Origin: Aurantibacter sp034110465
Lineage (GTDB): Bacteria > Bacteroidota > Bacteroidia > Flavobacteriales > Flavobacteriaceae
Length of the DNA stretch: 64,000 bases
Reading direction: 5' to 3'
Assembly (NCBI GenBank): GCA_034110465.1
Contig: JAWUZD010000010.1
Location: 124,001 to 188,000, forward strand
In this document: in pieces, positions 54,476-63,340 of the stretch
Numbering within the stretch: position 1 is the first letter of the stretch
Layout of the letters: the number at the start of each line of letters is the position of its first letter
Made by a program: the position numbers and the translations under genes
The notes under the pieces: generated by a model
Databases searched by the model: none
The model's input: the letters and a program-made list of their open reading frames with translations, nothing else
What the model was told of the DNA's origin: nothing

Positions 54476-56179
54476 ATGTTTGAAATCTCACAATTAAAAG
54501 AACTAAAACTTCCTGAATTACAGGAAATTGCAAAAAAATTAAATGTTCCTAAATACAGAACACAAAAAAAACTAGACTTAGTTTATCAAATTTTAGACTA
54601 TCAAGCTACTAACCCAAAAGCTGTTTTAGAAGTAAAAGAAGATATTCCTAAAAAAGCACCAATAAAAAAGGAACCAGCCAAACCTACTGCTAAAAAAGAA
54701 GCTGAACCTAAAGTAAGTAAAGAAAAGCCTAAACGTGCCAGAGTACAAAAATCAGCAGTAATTAAAACTGAAGAAAAGGAAATAGAAACAGAAGTTTCTG
54801 CTCCAAAAGAAGTACATAAACCAAACCCAAGACCAGTACAAAAAAGACCTGCACCACAAAAGCAAGCACCTAAACCTGCTGCTAAAAAAGAGCAATCTAA
54901 AGATACTGATAAAAAAGAACAACCGGTTAAAAAGGAGCAGCACAAGCCTAATCCTAGACCTAAAAAAGAACCTGTACATAAAAACAACCGTAGTAACGGA
55001 AATCAACATCCTAATAACGGAAATAAAGATAGTAGAAACCGTTATCGCGAACCAGATTTTGAATTTGATGCCATTATAGAAAGTGAAGGTGTTTTAGACA
55101 TAATGCAAGATGGTTACGGATTCTTAAGAAGTTCGGATTACAACTACTTATCATCTCCAGATGATATTTATGTATCGCAATCTCAAATTCGTTTATTCGG
55201 ATTAAAAGTTGGAGATACTGTTTTTGGTAACGTAAGACCTCCAAAAGAAGGCGAAAAGTATTTTCCTTTAATTAAAGTGAGTAAAATTAACGGTCAAAAC
55301 CCTAATGTGGTTAGAGATCGTGTTGCTTTCGAACATTTAACACCTCTTTTTCCACAAGAAAAATTTAATATCGCCGAAAAACAAGCAACTATTTCTACTA
55401 GAATAATGGACTTGTTTGCTCCTATTGGTAAAGGGCAACGTGGTATGATAGTATCACAACCAAAGACAGGAAAAACAATGTTACTTAAAGATGTTGCAAA
55501 TGCAATTGCAGCCAATCATCCTGAGGTTTACCAAATGATTCTTTTAATTGATGAACGTCCTGAAGAAGTTACAGATATGCAACGTAATGTTCGTGGAGAA
55601 GTAATTGCTTCTACTTTCGATAAAGAGGCACATGAACACGTTAAAATTGCAAATATTGTTTTAGAAAAAGCAAAACGATTGGTAGAATGCGGTCATGATG
55701 TTGTTATTCTTTTAGATTCAATTACTCGTTTAGCAAGAGCTTATAATTCTGTACAACCTGCATCTGGAAAAATTCTTTCTGGTGGAGTTGATGCTAATGC
55801 GTTACATAAACCAAAACGTTTCTTTGGTGCTGCACGTAATATAGAAAATGGCGGATCTTTAACTATTATTGCTACTGCATTAACTGAAACAGGTTCTAAA
55901 ATGGACGAAGTTATTTTTGAAGAATTTAAAGGTACTGGTAACATGGAATTACAGTTAGATAGAAAAATTTCTAATCGTAGAATTTTCCCTGCTATAGACC
56001 TTACTTCTTCTAGTACAAGACGTGACGATATTTTATTAGATGCTAAAACCATACAAAGAATGTGGGTTATGCGTAAATATTTAGCAGATATGAATCCTGT
56101 TGAAGCTATGGAATTTATTAACGAAAGATTTAAAGGTACTCGTAATAATGAAGAGTTTTTAATTTCTATGAATGGATAA
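54476..56179 (+). CDS. rho: Transcription termination factor Rho
   Basis: 567 residues, against about 420 in E. coli. Residues 1-50 are the Rho N-terminal helical domain (LKELKLPELQEIAKKLNVPK). Residues 55-195 are a Lys/Pro/Glu-rich disordered insert (KKAPIKKEPAKPTAKKEAEP). The cold-shock RNA-binding domain follows (GVLDIMQDGYGFLRSSDYNY). The ATPase has GQRGMIVSQPKTGKTMLL (Walker A, about 325), LIDERPEEVTDM, VVILLDSITRLARAYN and the Q/R loops (GSLTIIATALTETGSKMDE). It is a ring helicase that ends transcripts. Similar inserts in Bacteroidota Rho are reported to affect condensation and termination. A leader of about 100 bases precedes the ATG. A terminator follows. Confidence 0.97.
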   Translation: MFEISQLKELKLPELQEIAKKLNVPKYRTQKKLDLVYQILDYQATNPKAVLEVKEDIPKKAPIKKEPAKPTAKKEAEPKVSKEKPKRARVQKSAVIKTEEKEIETEVSAPKEVHKPNPRPVQKRPAPQKQAPKPAAKKEQSKDTDKKEQPVKKEQHKPNPRPKKEPVHKNNRSNGNQHPNNGNKDSRNRYREPDFEFDAIIESEGVLDIMQDGYGFLRSSDYNYLSSPDDIYVSQSQIRLFGLKVGDTVFGNVRPPKEGEKYFPLIKVSKINGQNPNVVRDRVAFEHLTPLFPQEKFNIAEKQATISTRIMDLFAPIGKGQRGMIVSQPKTGKTMLLKDVANAIAANHPEVYQMILLIDERPEEVTDMQRNVRGEVIASTFDKEAHEHVKIANIVLEKAKRLVECGHDVVILLDSITRLARAYNSVQPASGKILSGGVDANALHKPKRFFGAARNIENGGSLTIIATALTETGSKMDEVIFEEFKGTGNMELQLDRKISNRRIFPAIDLTSSSTRRDDILLDAKTIQRMWVMRKYLADMNPVEAMEFINERFKGTRNNEEFLISMNG

Positions 56180-56206
56180 TTCTTAAATAAAAACTTTTAT
56201 ACAAAG

Positions 56207-56241
56207 ACGCTTTAAGTTCTAAACAGTTTAAAGCGTTTTTT
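56207..56241 (+). terminator. Intrinsic terminator of rho
   Basis: Stem ACGCTTTAA / TTAAAGCGT (56207-56215 and 56228-56236) followed by a run of T. Confidence 0.75.
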
Positions 56242-56668
56242 GTTTATTAAAATATACCTTAAAAATGTAATTTGATGGAACTATTGCTAATACCAAGTAA
56301 AATTCTATTTAAAAAATAATAGACTTTGAAGTATTGTTTTGTTAAAAACTTAAAGCCCGCTCAATAATAAAATTCACTAAACAGCTTAAATTAATTATCT
56401 TTCACAAGATATACAATGAGCTAAGAATTTATTCTAATATTTTGTTTTTATACAGGTGTTTATTAAAAACTCTTTAATAATTCTTATATCTGTATTTATT
56501 AAAGAAATTAAATATGAATAAAATTTTGTTAGAATAAATTCCTTTATTATTAACATAAGACAACTCTTCTACCAACTTATAATTTTTATAATTCACTATT
56601 TAAAACAGCTATTTTCTTCTTTTTACTTTCTGTTTAAACAATTACCTTAGCAATCTAAAGAAACCCCA
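56242..56668. other. AT-rich gene-free interval with nested inverted repeats
   Basis: 427 bp without a supportable gene. It carries a perfect 13-bp inverted repeat GAATTTATTCTAA (56425-56437) / TTAGAATAAATTC (56529-56541). This encloses a second 10-bp inverted repeat TCTTTAATAA (56471-56480) / TTATTAAAGA (56496-56505). It could be a small MITE-like insertion or a leader structure of the following gene; nothing else is seen. Confidence 0.5.
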
Positions 56669-58867
56669 TTGAAAGACCTTTTATTAATAACGCCACCTTT
56701 TACGCAATTAAACACGCCATATCCGGCAACTGCCTATTTAAAAGGTTTTTTAAACACTAAAAACATTAGTGCTTTTCAGTGCGATTTAGGTATAGAAGTT
56801 ATTCTAGAACTATTTACAGAAAAAACGTTTGCAGAATTATTTACTATTGCTTTTAATAATGACTCCATAGTTTCAGAAAATTGCCAAAGAATATATGCTT
56901 TACGTAACGATTATTTAAAACCATTAGATAGCGTTATTTCTTTTTTACAAGGTAAACAAACAACCTTTGCACGTTTATTAGCAACAGATAATTATTTACC
57001 ACAAGCATCCAGATTCGATCAGTTAGACGATATGGAATGGGCTTTTGGCTCTATGGGTTTACAAGATAAAGCCAAACATTTTGCAACATTATATTTAGAA
57101 GATTTATCGGATTTTATTATAGAATGTATAGATCCAAATTTTGGATTTTCGCGCTATGCAGAACGTTTAGGTCAAAGTGCCAATAATTTTGATGAGTTAT
57201 ATGAAGAACTTCAGCAAGAAACCACTTACATAGATAATAGTACACTTAAACTTTTAGACAAAAAACTAAAAATAGCACAACCTAAATTAGTGTGTATTTC
57301 TGTACCATTTCCTGGTAATTTATACAGTGCTTTTAGATGTGCACAATTTATTAAAATCAATTATCCTGACATTAAAATATCGCTTGGTGGTGGTTTTCCA
57401 AATACCGAATTACGCCAAATAACAGATACACGCGTTTTTGGATTCTTCGATTTTATAACTTTGGATGATGGTGAATTGCCTATTGAATTATTACACAATT
57501 ACGTGATTTCAATAGAAAGCAACACGTCTGATTTTCAATTTAAACGTACTTTTTTATTGGAAGATAATCAAGTGGTTTATAAAAACAATACCACAAAAGC
57601 AGATTACAAACAGGCTTTTGTTGGTACGCCAGATTATTCAGATTTACAATTAGATAATTATATATCAGTTATAGAAATTGCCAATCCAATGCACAGTTTA
57701 TGGAGCGATGGCAGATGGAACAAACTTACAATGGCGCACGGTTGCTATTGGGGAAAATGTACCTTTTGCGATATCTCTCTAGATTACATTAAAATTTACG
57801 AACCAGTTGCTGCTAAATTATTAGTAGATAGAATGGAGCAACTTATAGAACAAACCAGAGAAAACGGATTTCATTTTGTGGACGAAGCTGCTCCGCCAGC
57901 TTTAATGAAAGCATTGGCTTTAGAAATTATAAAAAGAGATTTAACTGTTACTTGGTGGACTAATATTAGATTCGAAAAAAACTTTACAAAAGACTTGTGC
58001 TTATTACTTAAAACTTCTGGTTGCATAGCCGTTTCTGGTGGATTAGAAGTGGCGTCAGATCGATTATTAAAGTTAATAGATAAAGGTGTAACTGTAGAGC
58101 AAGTGGCAAAAGTAACGCGCCATCTTACAGAAGCCAACATTATGGTTCACTCTTATTTAATGTATGGCTATCCTACACAAACGGAGCAGGAAACTATAGA
58201 CAGTTTAGAAATGGTTCGTCAGTTATTTGAGCTTGGAATTATACAATCTGGATTTTGGCATCAGTTTGCTTTAACTACGCATAGTCCCATTGGAAAAGAT
58301 CCCGAAGCTTACAATATTACGCCACATTACAACACTATTTCTTTTGCAAATAACGATGTAGATTTTACAGATAACACAGGCATAGATCATAGTAAATTTA
58401 GTTTCGGATTAAAAAAATCGCTATTCAATTTTATGCACGGAATTGGTTTTGATTTAGAATTACAAGATTGGTTTGATTTTGAAGTTCCAAGTACAACAAT
58501 TCAGTCATTTTATATAGAAGATTGTATTTCTGAAGAACAAAGTTTCAGCGTAAAACCAAATGCTAAAATAGTCTGGTTAGGTCACGAGCCTTTAGTTGAA
58601 GAATTTTCGAAATCTAAAAAAGATCAAACATACCATCAATTAAAATTAACGTTTCACGATAAAACCGAAACGCTTCAAGTCACTTTAAATAAAGATGAAG
58701 GCGATTGGCTACTAAAGAAATTACCGGAATTACAACCAACAAATCCTAAAGCTTTAACTTTTGGAAAATTAAAAACAGATTTTGAAACTGACTTTGAGAA
58801 TTTTGAGTTATTCTGGTTTTCTAAACCGATATTGGAATTACAAGATTTTGGTTTGTTGACTGTTTAA
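56669..58867 (+). CDS. B12-binding domain radical SAM protein
   Basis: 732 residues. Residues 1-280 contain a cobalamin-binding Rossmann-like domain (LLLITPPFTQLNTPYPATAY, KISLGGGFPNTELRQI), without the DxHxxG lower-ligand motif. The radical SAM core spans roughly 345-570. The cluster motif is HGCYWGKCTFCDIS, Cys at about 359, 364 and 367, a CX4CX2C spacing. It is followed by DEAAPP, SGGLEVASDRLLKLIDKG and YLMYGYPTQTEQETID. The C-terminal 150 residues are unassigned. Such enzymes often methylate or rearrange lipids or cofactors; substrate unknown. Start is TTG 56669, since an in-frame TAG lies seven codons upstream with no ATG between. The AP-superfamily/GDPD fusion gene follows after 53 bp. 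Confidence 0.85.
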   Translation: MKDLLLITPPFTQLNTPYPATAYLKGFLNTKNISAFQCDLGIEVILELFTEKTFAELFTIAFNNDSIVSENCQRIYALRNDYLKPLDSVISFLQGKQTTFARLLATDNYLPQASRFDQLDDMEWAFGSMGLQDKAKHFATLYLEDLSDFIIECIDPNFGFSRYAERLGQSANNFDELYEELQQETTYIDNSTLKLLDKKLKIAQPKLVCISVPFPGNLYSAFRCAQFIKINYPDIKISLGGGFPNTELRQITDTRVFGFFDFITLDDGELPIELLHNYVISIESNTSDFQFKRTFLLEDNQVVYKNNTTKADYKQAFVGTPDYSDLQLDNYISVIEIANPMHSLWSDGRWNKLTMAHGCYWGKCTFCDISLDYIKIYEPVAAKLLVDRMEQLIEQTRENGFHFVDEAAPPALMKALALEIIKRDLTVTWWTNIRFEKNFTKDLCLLLKTSGCIAVSGGLEVASDRLLKLIDKGVTVEQVAKVTRHLTEANIMVHSYLMYGYPTQTEQETIDSLEMVRQLFELGIIQSGFWHQFALTTHSPIGKDPEAYNITPHYNTISFANNDVDFTDNTGIDHSKFSFGLKKSLFNFMHGIGFDLELQDWFDFEVPSTTIQSFYIEDCISEEQSFSVKPNAKIVWLGHEPLVEEFSKSKKDQTYHQLKLTFHDKTETLQVTLNKDEGDWLLKKLPELQPTNPKALTFGKLKTDFETDFENFELFWFSKPILELQDFGLLTV

Positions 58868-58920
58868 ATTAACAATAGCATTGTATTTTTACAAAAAAAC
58901 TAATTACAGTAAAAGGTGTT

Positions 58921-61182
58921 ATGCAACATTTAGATCATTTAATAGAAGTGTTTGGTGGGAAATTCACCACACTAAATCTCTTACTATTATTAGTTTTTGG
59001 TTTTATAGTATGCTCGTTTATAAAACATTCAAAAATTAGAGGAATTATAAGTGTTCTTCTAGCTGTGTTTGTAACGTTGCAGTTATGCTCTTTATATTTT
59101 GTTAAAACTTTTATTAGCTACACATTTATAATTCATTTTAATACCAGAGACATTACAAGTATGTTGGGCTTATTTTGGTCACATTTTATTCTTCTAATTG
59201 TATTATGTTTGGTGTTATCTTTTGTATATTTTAAGTCATACAAGATTAATAAAACTATAAATCAATTTATAAACTCTAAGCTTCCTGTTTATTTAAAAAA
59301 GATTTCCTTTATAAACAGCAGCTTAAAATTAATCTTCATATTAGGCTGCATTTTTATAATGAATAGACCTTATGGAATTATAAATGAAAGTGCCAAATTA
59401 GTTTCAGTTTTAAATACAAGCACACAAGATTTTAACAAACAACTTAAAAAAATCGGGATTAACGATTATGTATTCCCAAAAGACTTGAAGGTTGAAAGTC
59501 AACATAAAAATATTATAATGTTATCGTTGGAATCGTTTGAAAAAGCGTTTTTAAGCGATAAACTAAATCATTTAACACCTTATATAACGAGTCTAAAAAA
59601 CAATAGTAATTGGACGTATTATCCAATGCATCAAAATGAAGGTAGTAAATGGACAAGTGGTTCGCTTTACACATCACTTACTGGATTACCTGCCTACTTT
59701 GGAACCAATCATAATAGTATTTTTCAATCAGGATTTCATTCTAACATATCAAGTATTGGGCATATTTTAGAGAAAGCAGATTATAAAAAAACATTTTTAA
59801 TTCCTAATGCAAAATTCTCTGGAACCCAAGAATTATTGTATGCACATAAAATCAATCATATTATTGACCGTTCTGTTCTAACAAGCGATACTAGAGATAA
59901 AGACTTGTTTGATCAGGCAAAAAAAGAAGTTTTAGCAAATAGTAAAACCAAGCAACCTTTTTTTATGTTTCTTTCTACAATGAGTACGCATGCGCCAAAT
60001 GGCGTTTACGATGCTCGTTTTGAAAGTAAACTAAAACCTCAAAATTCGCCAATAGAATTTATGGCATCCGCTACAGATTTAATGGTGAATGATTTTATAA
60101 GTTATTTAAATGATATTGATATTCTAAAGAACACTATAATTTACATTTATCCAGATCATCTAAAAATGGGTGACGAACATTTATTTAATAATACTGGCGA
60201 TAGAGAATTATATGTATTAACTAATGCTAAAAAAGAAGATATTAGTTATAATTCAAAAAAGTATTTATATCAAATAGATTTACCAAAACTAATCTTAGAA
60301 GGCGCAAAAATTAAACATAATGCAAAGTTTTTAACCGAATATATTAAAGGTGATAAAAACGAATACATAAAAAAACATATTACAGAATTAACAGAGTTAA
60401 ACATTTCAGCATTTAATAGAACAGATGCTTCGCCTTATTTAATTCCTAAAATTTCTAAACATTTTAACACATACAAAATAGACACCACTCGTTTTATTGC
60501 GCACGCAGGAGGAATTATTGATAAATACATTTACACCAATTCTTTAGAAACTTTAAACAAAAATTACGAACAAGGCTTTAGATATTTTGAATTAGACATT
60601 CAAACTTCTACCGATGGAAAATTTATTGCTATACACGAATGGGAAGAATGGTCTGAGATTTCCAATTATAGTGGAAAAACGCCAGTTTCTGAAGCTGAAT
60701 TTCTAAAACATAAAATCCACAATATTTATACGCCTCTAAATATGGAACTTATAAACAAATGGTTTAACACTCATAAAGATGCCTTTTTAGTTACAGATAA
60801 AATTAACAACCCTGAAGCTTTTAGTAATCAGTTTGTAGATAAAAACAGGCTTATAATGGAGCTTTTTTCTTGGAGCGCAGTAAAAAAAGCGTCTACTCTA
60901 AATATAAATGCGGTTATGCCAACACAACGCGTAGTTTTCGATTTAGGAAAACACGCTATAGATTCCTTAAAAAAATATAACATTAAACAAGTGGCACTTT
61001 CTAGAACTATTTTAGAATCCAGAACACAGCTGTTAAAAGACTTAAAACAAAACAATATTAAAGTATTTTTCTACTATTTAAACTACGAAATAGATAGAGA
61101 CGAAAACTATGTTGTAAAACACGAAATGGATTACATCTATGGTATTTACGCAGATAAATGGGGTTTTGAGAAAGAACAATAG
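58921..61182 (+). CDS. Membrane sulfatase/LtaS-like transferase fused to a GDPD-like domain
   Basis: 753 residues. Four or five membrane spans fill residues 1-160. Residues 195-470 are an alkaline-phosphatase-superfamily domain of LTA-synthase/phosphotransferase type: IIMLSLESFEKAF (metal Glu, about 205), EGSKWTSGSLYTS (candidate nucleophile Thr or Ser, about 243) and YIYPDHLKMGDEH (metal Asp-His, about 411). Residues 520-750 are glycerophosphodiester-phosphodiesterase-like: RFIAHAGGIID, NSLETLNKNYEQGFRYFELDI and TDGKFIAIHEWEEW. The enzyme probably adds or removes a glycerophospho- or similar group on an outer-face lipid or glycan. Having both domains in one chain is unusual. Likely operon with the radical SAM gene. 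Confidence 0.82.
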   Translation: MQHLDHLIEVFGGKFTTLNLLLLLVFGFIVCSFIKHSKIRGIISVLLAVFVTLQLCSLYFVKTFISYTFIIHFNTRDITSMLGLFWSHFILLIVLCLVLSFVYFKSYKINKTINQFINSKLPVYLKKISFINSSLKLIFILGCIFIMNRPYGIINESAKLVSVLNTSTQDFNKQLKKIGINDYVFPKDLKVESQHKNIIMLSLESFEKAFLSDKLNHLTPYITSLKNNSNWTYYPMHQNEGSKWTSGSLYTSLTGLPAYFGTNHNSIFQSGFHSNISSIGHILEKADYKKTFLIPNAKFSGTQELLYAHKINHIIDRSVLTSDTRDKDLFDQAKKEVLANSKTKQPFFMFLSTMSTHAPNGVYDARFESKLKPQNSPIEFMASATDLMVNDFISYLNDIDILKNTIIYIYPDHLKMGDEHLFNNTGDRELYVLTNAKKEDISYNSKKYLYQIDLPKLILEGAKIKHNAKFLTEYIKGDKNEYIKKHITELTELNISAFNRTDASPYLIPKISKHFNTYKIDTTRFIAHAGGIIDKYIYTNSLETLNKNYEQGFRYFELDIQTSTDGKFIAIHEWEEWSEISNYSGKTPVSEAEFLKHKIHNIYTPLNMELINKWFNTHKDAFLVTDKINNPEAFSNQFVDKNRLIMELFSWSAVKKASTLNINAVMPTQRVVFDLGKHAIDSLKKYNIKQVALSRTILESRTQLLKDLKQNNIKVFFYYLNYEIDRDENYVVKHEMDYIYGIYADKWGFEKEQ

Positions 61183-61301
61183 TTTTTCTCAAACGCAAAG
61201 ACTCTTGACTTTGTTATTTTTTTTCAACTAACTTCGTTTAACTGCTTATATAAAACATATAAACGATTTCATATTATCATATATACTAGGTACAATTTTA
61301 A

Positions 61302-61691
61302 ATGCTAGAAAAAGAACTACATAAATTCACAAAGAGAAAGCTGCTCAAATTGGAAAAATGTGGTGAAGGTTTTTTTATAAAACTTCCAAATAAAAATGAA
61401 TTCTCAGCTGATCTTAAATTTGGCACAGATTTCTTTGATTTATATTTCGAAATTTCTGACTCTACTACCAATAAATCTTTTATCTTTTAGACAGATTATT
61501 ACGGTTCTACTGATAATGAACTAATTGAGGAAAAAATAAAAGATATCAAACGAATAATTTCACTTTGGCTATCAGCTGAAAATATAAAGATAGAAATAAT
61601 AAAAAATCTCTTTTCTAAAAAAATAAAAGCATATTGGATGCATAATGGACAATGGTTTGAAATTGAGGAAAAAACATATAACAGCAACTAA
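61302..61691 (+). pseudogene. Small gene interrupted by an in-frame amber codon
   Basis: A 129-codon frame from ATG 61302 to TAA 61689-61691, broken only by TAG at 61488-61490. The first part reads LEKELHKFTKRKLLKLEKCG and ends NKSFIF. After the stop it continues in the same frame with TDYYGSTDNELIEEKIKDIK, IISLWLSAENIKIEII and MHNGQWFEIEEKTYNSN. The uninterrupted coding character on both sides suggests a recent nonsense change (perhaps CAG to TAG). No known family; the size and layout resemble small immunity or accessory proteins. Confidence 0.6.
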
Positions 61692-61861
61692 CAATCGCTA
61701 TGATTCAGGTAGCTAAATAAATATTAAAAAAAAACACTAATTTTAAAACGTGTGATTTTACAGCAGAAAAGTCTACGACTTATTCCTTTTAACAAAGAAA
61801 ATACAGGCAAACTAAATAATTTTTTAAAATCTCCCTAAAAAAAACTATCAACTAAATAACA

Positions 61862-61869
61862 TACCTTTG
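61862..61869 (+). promoter_or_regulatory. -7 promoter element of the helicase gene
   Basis: TACCTTTG 16 bases before ATG 61886; no exact TTG at -33. Confidence 0.4.
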
Positions 61870-61885
61870 CTACAAAGTAAAATAA

Positions 61886-63127
61886 ATGTCATTTAAAGCC
61901 TTAAAATTAAACAGACCATTACTTCGTGCTATTGCAGAAGCTGGTTACGATAATCCTACATTAATTCAGGAAAAAAGTATACCATTAATTTTAGATAAGC
62001 AAGATGTTATAGCATCAGCTCAAACAGGAACAGGTAAAACAGCTGCTTTTGCATTACCTATTCTTCAGCAGTTATACGACAGGCAAGATGCACCTAAAAA
62101 AGGAAAAACAGTTAAGGCTTTAGTAATTAGCCCTACCAGAGAATTAGCTGTTCAAATTGCAGAAGATTTTGCTAAATATAGTACTCACACTAAACTAACA
62201 TCTACTGTTGTTTTTGGTGGTGCAGCATTAGATCCTCAAAAAGAAGCCTTAAAAAGTGGCGTAGATATATTAGTTGCTACTCCAGGACGGCTTTTAGACT
62301 TACATAAACAAGACATTATAAACTTAGACCATATAGAAACGTTAGTTTTAGACGAGGCAGATTTAATGCTAGATATGGGTTTTATAGACGATGTAAAAAA
62401 ATTAGTCCGTTTATGTCCTAAAACCAAACAAACCTTATTGTTTTCGGCAACAATTCCTTTTAAAGTAGAGCAATTAGCTAAAGAAATTTTAAAAGAACCA
62501 AAACGTATTGAGGTTTCTCAAAACTCATCGACTTCAAAAAATGTAAGTCAGCAATTATATTTTGTCCCTAAGCCAGATAAAATCGAACTGTGTTTACACT
62601 TGCTAAGAAATACCATAAAAGGTCATATTATTATATTTAGACGTACAAAATATGGTGTAGATAAATTATACCAATCGTTACTTAAAAATGGATTTAGCGT
62701 AGAAAGTCTTCACGGCGACAGAAGTCAGACCGAAAGACATGATGCTTTAAAAAGTTTTAAAAAGAAAAAAGTAGATATCTTAGTTGCTACAGATGTTGCC
62801 GCTCGTGGATTAGATGTAGATAGTTTAGATGCTGTAATTAATTTTGATTTACCAAATATACCAGAAACTTACGTTCACAGAATTGGTAGAACCGCTCGTG
62901 CTGGTCAAGTAGGAATAGCATATTCGTTCTGTTCTGCAGACGAAAAACCTTATTTACTTGATATTCAAAAGCTAATTCATTTACAATTAGATGTTGTAGA
63001 AGATCATCCTTATCCATTAGATCCTAAAGCAAAAAAAGAAGTCCACACGTCTAACAAAACTGGTAGCAAGCATAAAAAAGGGCGAAAAAGCGAAGGTTCT
63101 AAAAAGAAGAAGAAACGTTGGTATTAA
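61886..63127 (+). CDS. DEAD-box ATP-dependent RNA helicase
   Basis: 413 residues, RhlE-like. Q motif with GYDNPTLIQEKSIPLIL, motif I ASAQTGTGKTAAF (about 45-57), Ia PTRELAVQI, Ib TPGRLLDL, II VLDEAD, III SATIP, V ATDVAARGLDVD and VI HRIGRTARAG. A short Lys-rich tail ends the protein (HKKGRKSEGSKKKKKRWY) and probably binds RNA. It unwinds RNA duplexes in ribosome assembly or cold adaptation. Single gene. Confidence 0.95.
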   Translation: MSFKALKLNRPLLRAIAEAGYDNPTLIQEKSIPLILDKQDVIASAQTGTGKTAAFALPILQQLYDRQDAPKKGKTVKALVISPTRELAVQIAEDFAKYSTHTKLTSTVVFGGAALDPQKEALKSGVDILVATPGRLLDLHKQDIINLDHIETLVLDEADLMLDMGFIDDVKKLVRLCPKTKQTLLFSATIPFKVEQLAKEILKEPKRIEVSQNSSTSKNVSQQLYFVPKPDKIELCLHLLRNTIKGHIIIFRRTKYGVDKLYQSLLKNGFSVESLHGDRSQTERHDALKSFKKKKVDILVATDVAARGLDVDSLDAVINFDLPNIPETYVHRIGRTARAGQVGIAYSFCSADEKPYLLDIQKLIHLQLDVVEDHPYPLDPKAKKEVHTSNKTGSKHKKGRKSEGSKKKKKRWY

Positions 63128-63174
63128 TGTTTTAGTTAGCAGTTTTACTCTTGATTAGATTGTTGATTTGTTGA

Positions 63175-63217
63175 TTTGTCATTCTGCGCTATCCAGATAG
63201 CTATCGGAACAGAATTT
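63175..63217. repeat. REP-like element with nested hairpin
   Basis: TTTGTCATTCTG...CAGAAT with ATTCTG (63181-63186) / CAGAAT (63210-63215) enclosing CTATC / GATAG (63189-63200). The outer edge GTCATTCTG is the inverse of the AGAATGAC edge at 30632-30668. Confidence 0.65.
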
Positions 63218-63327
63218 ATTTTATTTTTCAGACATCTTAAAATTATACATATGCTAAATAATAACTTCATATTTAATACAAAAAGCTCAAAATAAAAAAA
63301 GGTAACATAACTAGGCATTGTTTTTGT

Positions 63328-63335
63328 TATATTTG
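63328..63335 (+). promoter_or_regulatory. -7 promoter element, start-proximal
   Basis: TATATTTG five bases before ATG 63341; suggests a near-leaderless transcript. Confidence 0.35.
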
Positions 63336-63340
63336 ATGCT

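Noticed and set aside
54601..55009. Two antisense frames over the Rho insert
   Set aside because: Cys/Phe/Leu-rich products are the complement of Lys-rich low-complexity codons; shadows of rho.
61196..61213. CAAAG / CTTTG hairpin followed by a T run after the GDPD fusion gene
   Set aside because: Five-base stem only; could be a weak terminator but not supportable.
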